Below are positions 56,299 through 64,000 of a stretch of 64,000 nt of DNA, piece after piece (positions within the stretch are counted from its first letter, which is position 1; each line of letters starts with the position of its first letter). The notes beneath the pieces are model-generated. The model was not told the origin of the DNA. It did not search any database and saw only the letters and a program-made list of their open reading frames with translations. The DNA is from Vibrio albus. Its GTDB lineage: Bacteria > Pseudomonadota > Gammaproteobacteria > Enterobacterales > Vibrionaceae. The position numbers and the translations under genes were made by a program. The DNA lies in assembly GCF_003144035.1 (NCBI RefSeq), contig NZ_QFWT01000003.1, forward strand, positions 186,001 through 250,000. Reading direction: 5' to 3'.

Positions 56299-58735
56299 AG
56301 CACTACTGGGTCATTATCGTCGTCATCCACTGCAAATTATCCTCGTCTGGCTCGGGCTGACACTGGGGGTCTCGATTTATGTGGGTGTTGCCGCGATTAA
56401 TCATCATGCCATAGAGAGTTATACCAGTGGGGAACAGCTGTTTTCCCATTCATTACCTTATCAAATTCACCCGAAGCAGAGCGCAACAAAGATTCCTCAG
56501 GGCTTTTATATTCAGTTAAGGCGTGAGGGGTTTACTCAATGTGCCCCTTTTGATTTATTACGTATTAGTACTCGTGAAGGCAAAGATATTGTCCTGGTAG
56601 GCGTTGATCCTCTGGCGATGGCAGAGGTTGGTTCAGATACTGATTTAAACCATTTTTCTGTTCTGGAAATCATGCAGCCTCCTTATCCATTGGTCATGAA
56701 TCAAGAGTTAGCCTCTTATCTGCATATTCAGAAAGGGGGATTCATTACGTTGGCAGACGGGAAAAACCTGGGGCCTGTATTGATTGATACCAATAACTGG
56801 GTTGAAGGTACCCGGGTGTTGGTTGATATGGCGATGATCAGGCAGTTGAACCGTAACGGCGGTCTTTCCTATATTGGGTGCCGGGCCATGCCTAATGAGA
56901 CTTTAGAGCGCCTCAGACTGCGCCTTCCCGGAGGCATGACTCTTTCGAAAAGCTCCCGTACAGAACTGGAGTCTATGTCGAAAGCTTTTCATATCAACCT
57001 GTCGGCGATGGGGATGCTGTCTTTTGGCGTTGGTCTGTTTATTTTTTATCAGGCAATGTCACTCTCATTTATTCAGAGACAGACCGTGGTTGGCACTTTG
57101 CGTCAGATGGGGGTTTCACGCTGGCAATTGGCTCAGGGGCTTTGTGTTGAACTGTTTTTACTCATTTTGCTCTGTTGGGGATCGGGGAATATTTTTGGCC
57201 TCATGCTGGCGAATCAGCTTATTCCGACCGTATCCATCACACTGGCTGACCTGTACGATGCGAATGTTGGCTTTAATATTACGTGGAGTTGGGTTTGGGT
57301 CCGTGAGAGCCTTTTGATGTGTATTGTGGGTACGATGCTATCTTGTAGCTGGCCTTTAGTCCGGTTACTACGAACACAACCGATCAGGCTATCAGCCCGG
57401 CTTTCTCTGGTGCGTTTTGCCGGCCTTGAGTTTTACTGGCAAGCTCTGATCGCATGTCTCTGTTTCATCGCTCTGGTGGTGGTCTATCAGACACAGGAGA
57501 TGAACTCTGACGTAGGTTTCCTGGTCATATCGCTGATGATGTTTGGTGTTGCGCTGTTTGCGCCATTTATCATATTCAATTTATTTACTTTTCTTTCCTA
57601 TGTGCTTAAGTGGGTAAAGATCCGATGGTTATTTGCAGATGCGGCTGCGAGTATGAGCTACCGGGGCGTTGCCGTAATGGGATTCATGCTGGCTATTTCC
57701 GCAACGATTGCGATAGAGACCATGATTGGCAGTTTCCGGATAACCACAGAGAACTGGCTGGATCAAAAGCTTGCGGCGGATATGTATATTTATCCGACAA
57801 ATAGCTCCGCTCTTCGCATCACTGAATGGTTATCCCGGCAACCAGAAGTGGAGTCAGTCTGGTGGCGTTGGGAGGGTGAAGCCCGCACCAACTCACGTAC
57901 TATTGAAGTTGTGAGCACCGGTTCTTCACCTGGCGAACAACAGGCCCTGACGGTGAAAGTAGCCACACCGGATTACTGGTATCTGCTGCATCACTATACG
58001 GGGGTCATGATCAGTGAATCAATGGCCGTTAAAGACAACCTGAAGCCGGGAGATTATATTGCTCTGGGTGAGGGTGACCCAACCAAGTGGCAGGTTCTGG
58101 GGATTTATTATGATTACGGAAACCCTTACGGTCAGGTTATCGTTTCACATAAAAGCTGGGTAGAACATTTTTCCGGACGGGGCAGTGTGGCTCTGGGGGT
58201 GAATCTTGATAGTAAGGATGAGATTGCCAGGCTGACAAACTATCTGGAAAGTTATTACCACCTCTCTCCGGAAAGAGTGTTCGATAACAGCAGCCTGCAT
58301 GATAAGGCCATGCGGGTGTTTGACCGTACATTTACCATTGCGGATACATTGGGCAAACTGACTCTGCTGGTAGGGGTCTTTGGTATTTTCTTTGCCACGG
58401 TTGCCGGAGAAGTTTCCAGGCAACGTCAGGTCGCATTATTGCGCTGTTTTGGAATATCAGCCAAGGAGCTCATCATGCTCAGCGCATTACAGCTGTTTAT
58501 CTTCGGAGTAACTTCCGCTTTGATAGCTATTCCATTGGGATTGTATATTGCCGACATGATGGTCAATGTGGTGTTAGAGCAGTCATTCGGATGGTCTATT
58601 CAGTTCTATATGATGCCCTGGGATTATCTGTCGACTTTCGCCTGGACCATGGCTGCTTTAATGGTCGCCGGAGTGTTACCTCTTTCTGAGCTAGTCAGAC
58701 GCACTCCCATTAAATCTTTGAGGGATGCGCTCTGA
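56279..58735 (+). CDS. FtsX-type ABC transporter permease (AttF/AttG-like)
   Basis: From the ATG at 56279 (AGGGAGGG eight bases upstream) it has 818 residues. There is an N-terminal membrane span (LQIILVWLGLTLGVSIYVGV) followed by a large periplasmic domain. A first FtsX domain (LSFGVGLFIFYQAMSLSFIQRQ) and a second at the C terminus (LVGVFGIFFATVAGEVSRQRQVALLRCFG) give a double-FtsX architecture of about ten spans, equivalent to a fused pair. Such permeases act on lipoproteins or envelope substrates rather than importing solutes. The stop overlaps the next start. Confidence 0.88.
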   Translation: MLWPIVKALLGHYRRHPLQIILVWLGLTLGVSIYVGVAAINHHAIESYTSGEQLFSHSLPYQIHPKQSATKIPQGFYIQLRREGFTQCAPFDLLRISTREGKDIVLVGVDPLAMAEVGSDTDLNHFSVLEIMQPPYPLVMNQELASYLHIQKGGFITLADGKNLGPVLIDTNNWVEGTRVLVDMAMIRQLNRNGGLSYIGCRAMPNETLERLRLRLPGGMTLSKSSRTELESMSKAFHINLSAMGMLSFGVGLFIFYQAMSLSFIQRQTVVGTLRQMGVSRWQLAQGLCVELFLLILLCWGSGNIFGLMLANQLIPTVSITLADLYDANVGFNITWSWVWVRESLLMCIVGTMLSCSWPLVRLLRTQPIRLSARLSLVRFAGLEFYWQALIACLCFIALVVVYQTQEMNSDVGFLVISLMMFGVALFAPFIIFNLFTFLSYVLKWVKIRWLFADAAASMSYRGVAVMGFMLAISATIAIETMIGSFRITTENWLDQKLAADMYIYPTNSSALRITEWLSRQPEVESVWWRWEGEARTNSRTIEVVSTGSSPGEQQALTVKVATPDYWYLLHHYTGVMISESMAVKDNLKPGDYIALGEGDPTKWQVLGIYYDYGNPYGQVIVSHKSWVEHFSGRGSVALGVNLDSKDEIARLTNYLESYYHLSPERVFDNSSLHDKAMRVFDRTFTIADTLGKLTLLVGVFGIFFATVAGEVSRQRQVALLRCFGISAKELIMLSALQLFIFGVTSALIAIPLGLYIADMMVNVVLEQSFGWSIQFYMMPWDYLSTFAWTMAALMVAGVLPLSELVRRTPIKSLRDAL

Positions 58736-59862
58736 TGATCGAATTTGAGAGATTCAGACCACACAAACGCTTTTTGTTGGTTTTGATTATCCTGGTACTG
58801 GTTGTTGGCGGTACGATTGCTTTGTTGTCCGGGCCTTCAGAAGGTATTCCCGGATCTGCCAAGACTCAAATTCACGACAGTCTGGCAGCCGATATTACCC
58901 AGTTTCAGCAAATGACCCCGAAAAGAGGTATTAGCCTTCCTGACGATTTCCGTTTCCATGTTGGCTACCGGCAGGAATGGTGGCATTTTTTTGCTGATGT
59001 TGTTGACCAGGAAGGCCAGAGATACAGCGTTAAATGGCATTATTACCGTGTGGCAATGAACAGCCGTAATGCCAGTGGCTGGGAAAATCCTCAGTTATAT
59101 ATCGCCACTACGGTTATAACATCCGGACAACGCGTATGGCGTGCGCAGAGGTTGGCTCGCGGAGGTATCGGACAGGCGGGATTTCGGGAACGTCCGTTCC
59201 GTTTGTGGCTCGATAACTGGAGTTGGCGTTCGCTCGGGTTAATGCCATTTCCGGGGTTATTAAATGTTAACGGTGATGGGTTTGCGGTTCAGCTTAATTC
59301 CACTGCTGCCGGGCCCTATGTTCTGGATGGAAAACAAGGGTATCAGGAAAAGCGCAACGCACCTTCAGTGGGATCCTATCAGTTTAGAGCCCCTTTTCTG
59401 AACGTAGCCGGAGATCTCATTCTGGATGGCGTTCCGGTGTCAGTCAGAGGGACGGCTACACTAAGTAAAGAGTGGGGAAACCGTATACTGAATCAGGGGC
59501 CAGAGCATCAGGATCAGTTTTTCCTGCGCTTTCACAATGGAATGACACTTCTGATAAACCGCTTTTCCTACCCTCTGCAGTCGACAACGTATTTTGGTAC
59601 TCTGGCTCAACGTGATGGTAGTACGGTACACTTGGATGGATCAGACATCCATATTTTTCCTGAGTCATACACGGAACTGATCGAAGGTCATCAGTTTCCG
59701 GCACGATGGATTATTGTGATTCCAAAGTACAATATTCGTTTGACGGTTGTCCCCAGAGAAAGTGGTCAGTGGCACCCGTTTTTAATCCCTCTCTGGGAAG
59801 GCGGTATCACGGCGTCCGGTACCCATAATGCGACAGGGTACATGTACTTTTCTGGATACTAG
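58735..59862 (+). CDS. AttH/CrtC-like lipocalin-fold protein
   Basis: A 375-residue protein with an N-terminal signal anchor (about residues 13-32, FLLVLIILVLVVGGTIALL), so the body faces the periplasm. The mature domain has the AttH/carotenoid-hydratase hallmarks HVGYRQEWWHFFADV and the later GTATLSKEWGNRIL, a double-lipocalin fold that binds hydrophobic ligands. Its substrate is unknown. ATGATC overlaps the permease stop, so the three genes are surely one operon. Confidence 0.87.
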   Translation: MIEFERFRPHKRFLLVLIILVLVVGGTIALLSGPSEGIPGSAKTQIHDSLAADITQFQQMTPKRGISLPDDFRFHVGYRQEWWHFFADVVDQEGQRYSVKWHYYRVAMNSRNASGWENPQLYIATTVITSGQRVWRAQRLARGGIGQAGFRERPFRLWLDNWSWRSLGLMPFPGLLNVNGDGFAVQLNSTAAGPYVLDGKQGYQEKRNAPSVGSYQFRAPFLNVAGDLILDGVPVSVRGTATLSKEWGNRILNQGPEHQDQFFLRFHNGMTLLINRFSYPLQSTTYFGTLAQRDGSTVHLDGSDIHIFPESYTELIEGHQFPARWIIVIPKYNIRLTVVPRESGQWHPFLIPLWEGGITASGTHNATGYMYFSGY

Positions 59863-59898
59863 GCTGAAATTTGTTCGGAAATATAATGGCTGACCCTT

Positions 59899-59946
59899 GT
59901 TTGTTTCGGTTATTCCGATGTTTTTACTCCAAACAAACGATTTTTC
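59899..59946 (+). terminator. Terminator-like structure between the AttH-like gene and nhaA
   Basis: GTTTGTTT (59899-59906) and AAACAAAC (59931-59938) are perfect arms enclosing a small CGG / CCG hairpin, followed by GATTTTTCT. Probably ends the ABC operon, but it lies only 62 bp before nhaA and could also be regulatory. Confidence 0.5.
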
Positions 59947-60007
59947 TCCTTAATCGCTAAAGAGTACGCTCTACACTATATAACAAGAACCTTTATATGG
60001 TGATGAG

Positions 60008-61213
60008 ATGACGGACGTTATTCGCTATTTTTTTAGAATGGAATCTGCTGCTGGTATTATTCTGGTATTTGCGGCAGCACTGGCTATGGTGGTGGCAAAC
60101 TCACCATTGGCTGACCTGTACAATTCTGCTTTACATACCTATCTGTTCGGTATGTCTCTTTCTCATTGGATCAATGATGGTCTGATGGCTATCTTCTTTC
60201 TGCTGATTGGGCTGGAAGTCAAACGAGAGCTACTTGAAGGTGCTCTGAAATCCAAAGAAACAGCGATTTTTCCTGCCATTGCGGCCGTTGGCGGTATGTT
60301 AGCACCGGCACTAATTTATGTACTGTTTAATGCTGGTGATGCTCAGGCTGTACAGGGGTGGGCGATTCCGGCGGCTACGGACATTGCGTTTGCTCTGGGT
60401 ATCATGGCCTTGTTAGGAAACCGTGTTCCGGTTGCTCTTAAGGTGTTCCTGCTGGCCTTGGCGATTATTGATGACCTGGGGGTAGTGGTCATCATCGCGC
60501 TGTTTTACAGTGGTGATTTATCAACCATGGCGTTAGCCGTCGGTTTTATCATGACTGGCATACTGTTTGTTCTGAATGCAAAACACGTCACTAAGTTATC
60601 TTGGTATCTGATAACGGGTCTGATACTTTGGATAGCCGTTCTTAAGTCCGGTGTGCATGCTACGCTGGCGGGGGTGGTCATTGGTTTTGCCATTCCGTTG
60701 AAGGCCGACGAAAAAACGTATGGTGGTTGCGATGACGAGGATGGCTCGCCGCTTAAGCACCTTGAGCATGTCCTGCACCCTTATGTCGCGTTTGCTATTC
60801 TGCCTCTGTTTGCGTTTGCGAATGCCGGTATTTCACTGGAAGGTATATCGCTGTCCGGATTAACGTCAATGCTGCCTGTCGGTATTGCGCTTGGATTGCT
60901 GCTGGGTAAGCCTTTGGGGATTTTTAGTTTTAGCTGGCTATCGGTCAAAATGGGTCTGGCGAAATTACCGGCAGGAGTCGGATTTAAAGAAATATTTGCG
61001 GTATCTGTCTTGTGCGGTATTGGCTTTACCATGTCGATCTTTATTTCTTCACTGGCATTTACCGGTGCAAGTGAAACCTTTACCACCTATGCGCGTCTGG
61101 GAATTCTGATGGGCTCTACAACGGCCGCAGTGATTGGTTACGCCTTGCTGAGTTTGTTTTTGCCAAAAAAACGCCCAATCCAACGTGGAGTGGGCGACAA
61201 ACATAGGAGTTAA
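60008..61213 (+). CDS. nhaA: Na+/H+ antiporter NhaA
   Basis: NhaA exports sodium in exchange for protons in alkaline or saline conditions. The 401-residue protein has the expected 12-span pattern, the substrate-binding Asp pair in [15 protein letters not shown], and the conserved [17 protein letters not shown]. The interspan loop ([37 protein letters not shown]) fits marine homologues. A second hairpin-forming sequence (CGCCCA / TGGGCG, 61172-61196) lies within its last codons. Confidence 0.96.
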   Translation: MTDVIRYFFRMESAAGIILVFAAALAMVVANSPLADLYNSALHTYLFGMSLSHWINDGLMAIFFLLIGLEVKRELLEGALKSKETAIFPAIAAVGGMLAPALIYVLFNAGDAQAVQGWAIPAATDIAFALGIMALLGNRVPVALKVFLLALAIIDDLGVVVIIALFYSGDLSTMALAVGFIMTGILFVLNAKHVTKLSWYLITGLILWIAVLKSGVHATLAGVVIGFAIPLKADEKTYGGCDDEDGSPLKHLEHVLHPYVAFAILPLFAFANAGISLEGISLSGLTSMLPVGIALGLLLGKPLGIFSFSWLSVKMGLAKLPAGVGFKEIFAVSVLCGIGFTMSIFISSLAFTGASETFTTYARLGILMGSTTAAVIGYALLSLFLPKKRPIQRGVGDKHRS

Positions 61214-61220
61214 TAAGAAA

Positions 61221-61289
61221 AAGCAGATTCTGGAGTAATCAGTCGGAAGACAAGTCTGACGGCCTGGTCGACTTCGGAATGCTCTGCTT
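61221..61289. other. Inverted-repeat region between nhaA and fadE
   Basis: AAGCAGA (61221-61227) and TCTGCTT (61283-61289) are perfect arms around an interior that has its own AGAC / GTCT repeat. There is no T-run, so it is not a normal terminator. I looked for a FadR box here and found none convincing. Confidence 0.35.
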
Positions 61290-61455
61290 ACTACATTAAG
61301 TGAGACATGGATGTTTTCGAACAGTTCCCTTTCTGAGTAAAAAATTTAAAAAAGAAAGGTACGGCTCTCTCAATCGCAACACATTTCTGGGTAGATATCG
61401 GAGTTAATGACTAAGATTTCTACAATAGAACAAAAACATAGGCAGAGGTGTTGTG

Positions 61456-63738
61456 ATGTGCTCATTGAGAAAAGACTGGATCAGTGATCCTATATTTAAT
61501 TTCTTTAAAAAAGTACTTCCTCCGCTCTCAAAAACAGAAAAGGAAGCAATGGAGGCCGGTAGTGTCTGGTGGGATGGCGAACTTTTTTCCGGTAAACCGG
61601 ACTGGCAGGCATTACTTCACTACCCACCACCTAAACTGACCAGCGAAGAGCAGAGCTTTATCGACAATCAGCTCGAGACTCTGCTTGCCATGCTGGATGA
61701 CTATCAGATCGTCAAACAGGACAGAGACCTTCCGCCCAATGTTTGGGATTATCTGCGCAAGGAAGGTTTTTTTGCTTTTATTATCAGTAGGCAGTATGGC
61801 GGGCATGGCTTCTCTGCGCTTGCTAATTCAACGATTGTCACCAAAATTGCTTCAAGGAGTGTGAGTGCGGCCTCAACGGTTATGGTACCTAACTCCCTCG
61901 GCCCGGCTGAGTTATTATCCCGATATGGTACGGAACCTCAGAAGCAGTACTGGCTCCCACGTTTAGCCGATGGGCGGGAGATCCCGTGCTTTGCGCTTAC
62001 CGGTCCGGAAGCAGGATCGGATGCCGGTAGTATTCCGGATATCGGCGTTGTGTGCCGGGGTGAGTATAACGGGCAGGACGTTATCGGAATTCAGCTGAAC
62101 TGGGATAAACGTTATATCACTCTAGCCCCGGTGGCGACGGTATTAGGGCTTGCGTTTAAATTACATGACCCTGACCAGCTGCTTGGTGAAGAATCGGATT
62201 TAGGCATCACACTGGCGCTGATTCCCACCAGCCATCCCGGTGTTGAGACCGGTGAAAGGCATGATCCGATGGGGCTTGCTTTTATGAATGGCCCGACACG
62301 GGGACACGAGGTATTTATTCCTATAGACTGGATTATCGGCGGACAAGAATATGCGGGTAAGGGCTGGAAGATGTTAATGGAATGTCTTTCTGCCGGGCGG
62401 GGTATCTCATTACCTGCAATGGGAACCGCTATCGGGCATCTGACGGCTCGTACGACAGGAGCATACGCTTACGTCCGAAAGCAGTTTGGTGTGTCGATAG
62501 GGCATTTTGAAGGGGTGGCGCAAAAGCTCGGCCGCATAGGTGGCATGACCTATATGCTCGAGGCAACGCGGACCCTGACCACGACGGCTCTGGACCTGCG
62601 TGAAAAACCAGGAATTATTACTGCTATAGCAAAATCGCATATGACCGAAATGGCCAGAGTTATCATTAATGACGCGATGGATATTCACGGTGGACGCGGG
62701 CTTCAGGAAGGGCCGATGAATTACCTGGCCAATCACTATGTCGGCACTCCGATAGCCATTACTGTCGAAGGTTCGAATGTACTTACGCGGAACCTGATGA
62801 TATTTGGTCAGGGGGCTATCCGGTGTCATCCCTATGTATTGAATGAAATGTCGGCGGCGGCTGACCCGGATCAGAATCAGGGAAGGGAGACATTCAGCCA
62901 GTTATTCTTTCAGCACATACGGCATACCACACGTAATGGCCTTGGGACATTAACCGCAGGGCTGACCGGGTCTTGGTTTATCAGTAGCAGTGTTAGCGGA
63001 GAGACAAAAGCCTATTATCGGCAACTGACTCGTCTTAGCAGAGCGCTCTCATTCAGTACCGATATTGCCATGGCAACTTTAGGAGGGGATCTTAAGCGGA
63101 GAGAGATGATATCGGCCCGGCTGGGGGACGTACTCAGCTATTTGTATATTGCCTCAGCGGTGTTGAAACGCTACGAAGATGATGGTCGTCAGCAAAGTGA
63201 CCTGATTTATGTTCACTATGGGGTTCAGCACTGTATGCATTATGCCGGAGTTGCATTGCAGGAGGTTTGTGCCAATTTTCCTGTTTTCGCGATCGGAACC
63301 GTTCTGAATCGCTGGATATTCCCTTATGGTAACTACTTCCGCAAGCCATCTGATCAACTCACCGGGAAAATAGCGGAAAGTTTAATGAGTCCGGGCCCGC
63401 ACAGGGAAAGATTAACCGGTTTGTGCTATGTCGGTGGGCATGAAACCGATGCCGTTGCCATTGTTGATCGCGCATTTAAGGCCATGTACGGTATACGACC
63501 ATTGGAAAGAAAACTCAAAAATGCGTTTCAGCAGGGTATAGTGTCAGCAAAGGCTCCTCTTGAGTTAAGACTTAAACAAGCGTTAGATGCTGGGGTCTTG
63601 ACCGAAGAGGAAATTGAAGCGATTCGTGATGCCGATAAACTGCGTTACAGAGCGATTCAGGTCGATCATTTCAGCAATGATTTTTCTGAAGTCTTGACCT
63701 ATCGTGATTCAACCTCTATAAGAACTCCAACCACTTAG
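61456..63738 (+). CDS. fadE: Acyl-CoA dehydrogenase FadE (short form)
   Basis: FadE oxidises acyl-CoA to trans-2-enoyl-CoA, the first step of beta-oxidation. The 760-residue protein has the E. coli-type catalytic core (CFALTGPEAGSDAGSIPDIG for substrate and flavin, AMDIHGGRGLQEGPMNYLANHY near the C-terminal helices) and the C-terminal FadE extension (DUF1974). It lacks the N-terminal membrane spans of the 814-residue E. coli protein. AGAGG lies seven bases before the ATG at 61456; an in-frame GTG just before is too close. fabV follows after 84 bp. Confidence 0.93.
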   Translation: MCSLRKDWISDPIFNFFKKVLPPLSKTEKEAMEAGSVWWDGELFSGKPDWQALLHYPPPKLTSEEQSFIDNQLETLLAMLDDYQIVKQDRDLPPNVWDYLRKEGFFAFIISRQYGGHGFSALANSTIVTKIASRSVSAASTVMVPNSLGPAELLSRYGTEPQKQYWLPRLADGREIPCFALTGPEAGSDAGSIPDIGVVCRGEYNGQDVIGIQLNWDKRYITLAPVATVLGLAFKLHDPDQLLGEESDLGITLALIPTSHPGVETGERHDPMGLAFMNGPTRGHEVFIPIDWIIGGQEYAGKGWKMLMECLSAGRGISLPAMGTAIGHLTARTTGAYAYVRKQFGVSIGHFEGVAQKLGRIGGMTYMLEATRTLTTTALDLREKPGIITAIAKSHMTEMARVIINDAMDIHGGRGLQEGPMNYLANHYVGTPIAITVEGSNVLTRNLMIFGQGAIRCHPYVLNEMSAAADPDQNQGRETFSQLFFQHIRHTTRNGLGTLTAGLTGSWFISSSVSGETKAYYRQLTRLSRALSFSTDIAMATLGGDLKRREMISARLGDVLSYLYIASAVLKRYEDDGRQQSDLIYVHYGVQHCMHYAGVALQEVCANFPVFAIGTVLNRWIFPYGNYFRKPSDQLTGKIAESLMSPGPHRERLTGLCYVGGHETDAVAIVDRAFKAMYGIRPLERKLKNAFQQGIVSAKAPLELRLKQALDAGVLTEEEIEAIRDADKLRYRAIQVDHFSNDFSEVLTYRDSTSIRTPTT

Positions 63739-63822
63739 GAATTAAAAGGAAATAAGCAGAAAAAGGGTGCGCTCTTGTCTGTAACCTTTTATCCTTTGAC
63801 CGTTTTTTTAAGGAAGTTGAAT

Positions 63823-64000
63823 ATGATCATCAAACCAAGAATTCGTGGATTTATCTGTACCACAACCCATCCTGTGGGCTGTGAAGCCAATGTAAAAGAG
63901 CAAATCGCTTATACCAAAGCACAAGGTCCGATCAAAAATGCACCTAAACGTGTGTTGGTTGTCGGTTCTTCAAGTGGTTATGGCCTATCTTCCCGTATTG
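63823..64000 (+). CDS. fabV: Enoyl-[acyl-carrier-protein] reductase FabV, 5' part only
   Basis: The first 59 codons of FabV, an NADH-dependent trans-2-enoyl-ACP/CoA reductase that is naturally tolerant of triclosan, are present; the gene runs off the window. The N terminus [20 protein letters not shown] and the dinucleotide-binding loop [17 protein letters not shown] are the FabV signature. AGGAAG precedes the ATG. The closeness to fadE joins fatty-acid breakdown and synthesis genes, a common vibrio arrangement. Confidence 0.96.
   Translation, partial: MIIKPRIRGFICTTTHPVGCEANVKEQIAYTKAQGPIKNAPKRVLVVGSSSGYGLSSRI

Noticed and set aside
61255..61280. CTGGTCGACTTC as a FadR box upstream of fadE
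   Set aside because: One base short in the core and poor flanks; not convincing.
1..64000. CRISPR arrays, rRNA, prophage or transposase genes
   Set aside because: None were seen on either strand.

Overview
The window reads as chromosomal DNA of a gammaproteobacterium of the Vibrionaceae, most likely a Vibrio or close relative. Evidence for this is the tolB-pal-cpoB-nadA order, the radD-rplY / rsuA-bcr neighbourhood, the divergent metR-metE pair, a DUF2913 gene, the short fadE followed by fabV, and many chemotaxis and cyclic-di-GMP genes. No database search was possible; family calls come from motifs and remembered homologues.

Layout. 0-3.4 kb: the 3' end of tolB, pal, cpoB and nadA. 3.4-6.2 kb: a UPF0149 gene, the alanine exporter alaE, a tRNA-Ser(GGA) with its own promoter and terminator, an unrecognised 192-residue protein and two overlapping mini-genes. 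6.4-8.9 kb: an orphan sensor kinase closed by a very strong terminator. 9.2-14.5 kb: two lipoprotein glycosidases, a pullulanase and an alpha-amylase, for extracellular starch or glycogen use. 14.7-21.4 kb: a cytoplasmic PAS chemoreceptor, the proVWX glycine betaine importer and a membrane chemoreceptor broken by two homopolymer frameshifts.

21.8-37.4 kb is the most distinctive block. A complete hypABCDEF maturation operon (minus strand) is divergent from a four-subunit cytoplasmic [NiFe] hydrogenase of the group 3b (HydBGDA, sulfhydrogenase) type with its own maturation protease (plus strand). A Cache-GGDEF-EAL protein and a GtrA-family membrane protein lie beyond the hyp end, and a Cache-PAS-GGDEF diguanylate cyclase follows the hydrogenase by only 39 bp. 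By eye the block is GC-richer than its surroundings. Hydrogenase and cyclic-di-GMP genes in one block suggest, but do not prove, a link between hydrogen or redox metabolism and lifestyle signalling.

37.4-49.4 kb: the radical-SAM protein YgiQ, a DUF4250 protein, metR/metE with candidate MetJ boxes, a PilZ c-di-GMP receptor, an HslJ-like lipoprotein, a divergent MFS/LysR pair, a secreted protein of unknown role, a ChrA transporter and rplY. 49.5-64 kb: radD, rsuA, bcr, a DUF2913 gene coupled to a MATE exporter, an ABC ATPase / FtsX-type permease / AttH-lipocalin operon, nhaA, fadE and the 5' end of fabV. I saw no CRISPR array, prophage, integrase, transposase or rRNA.
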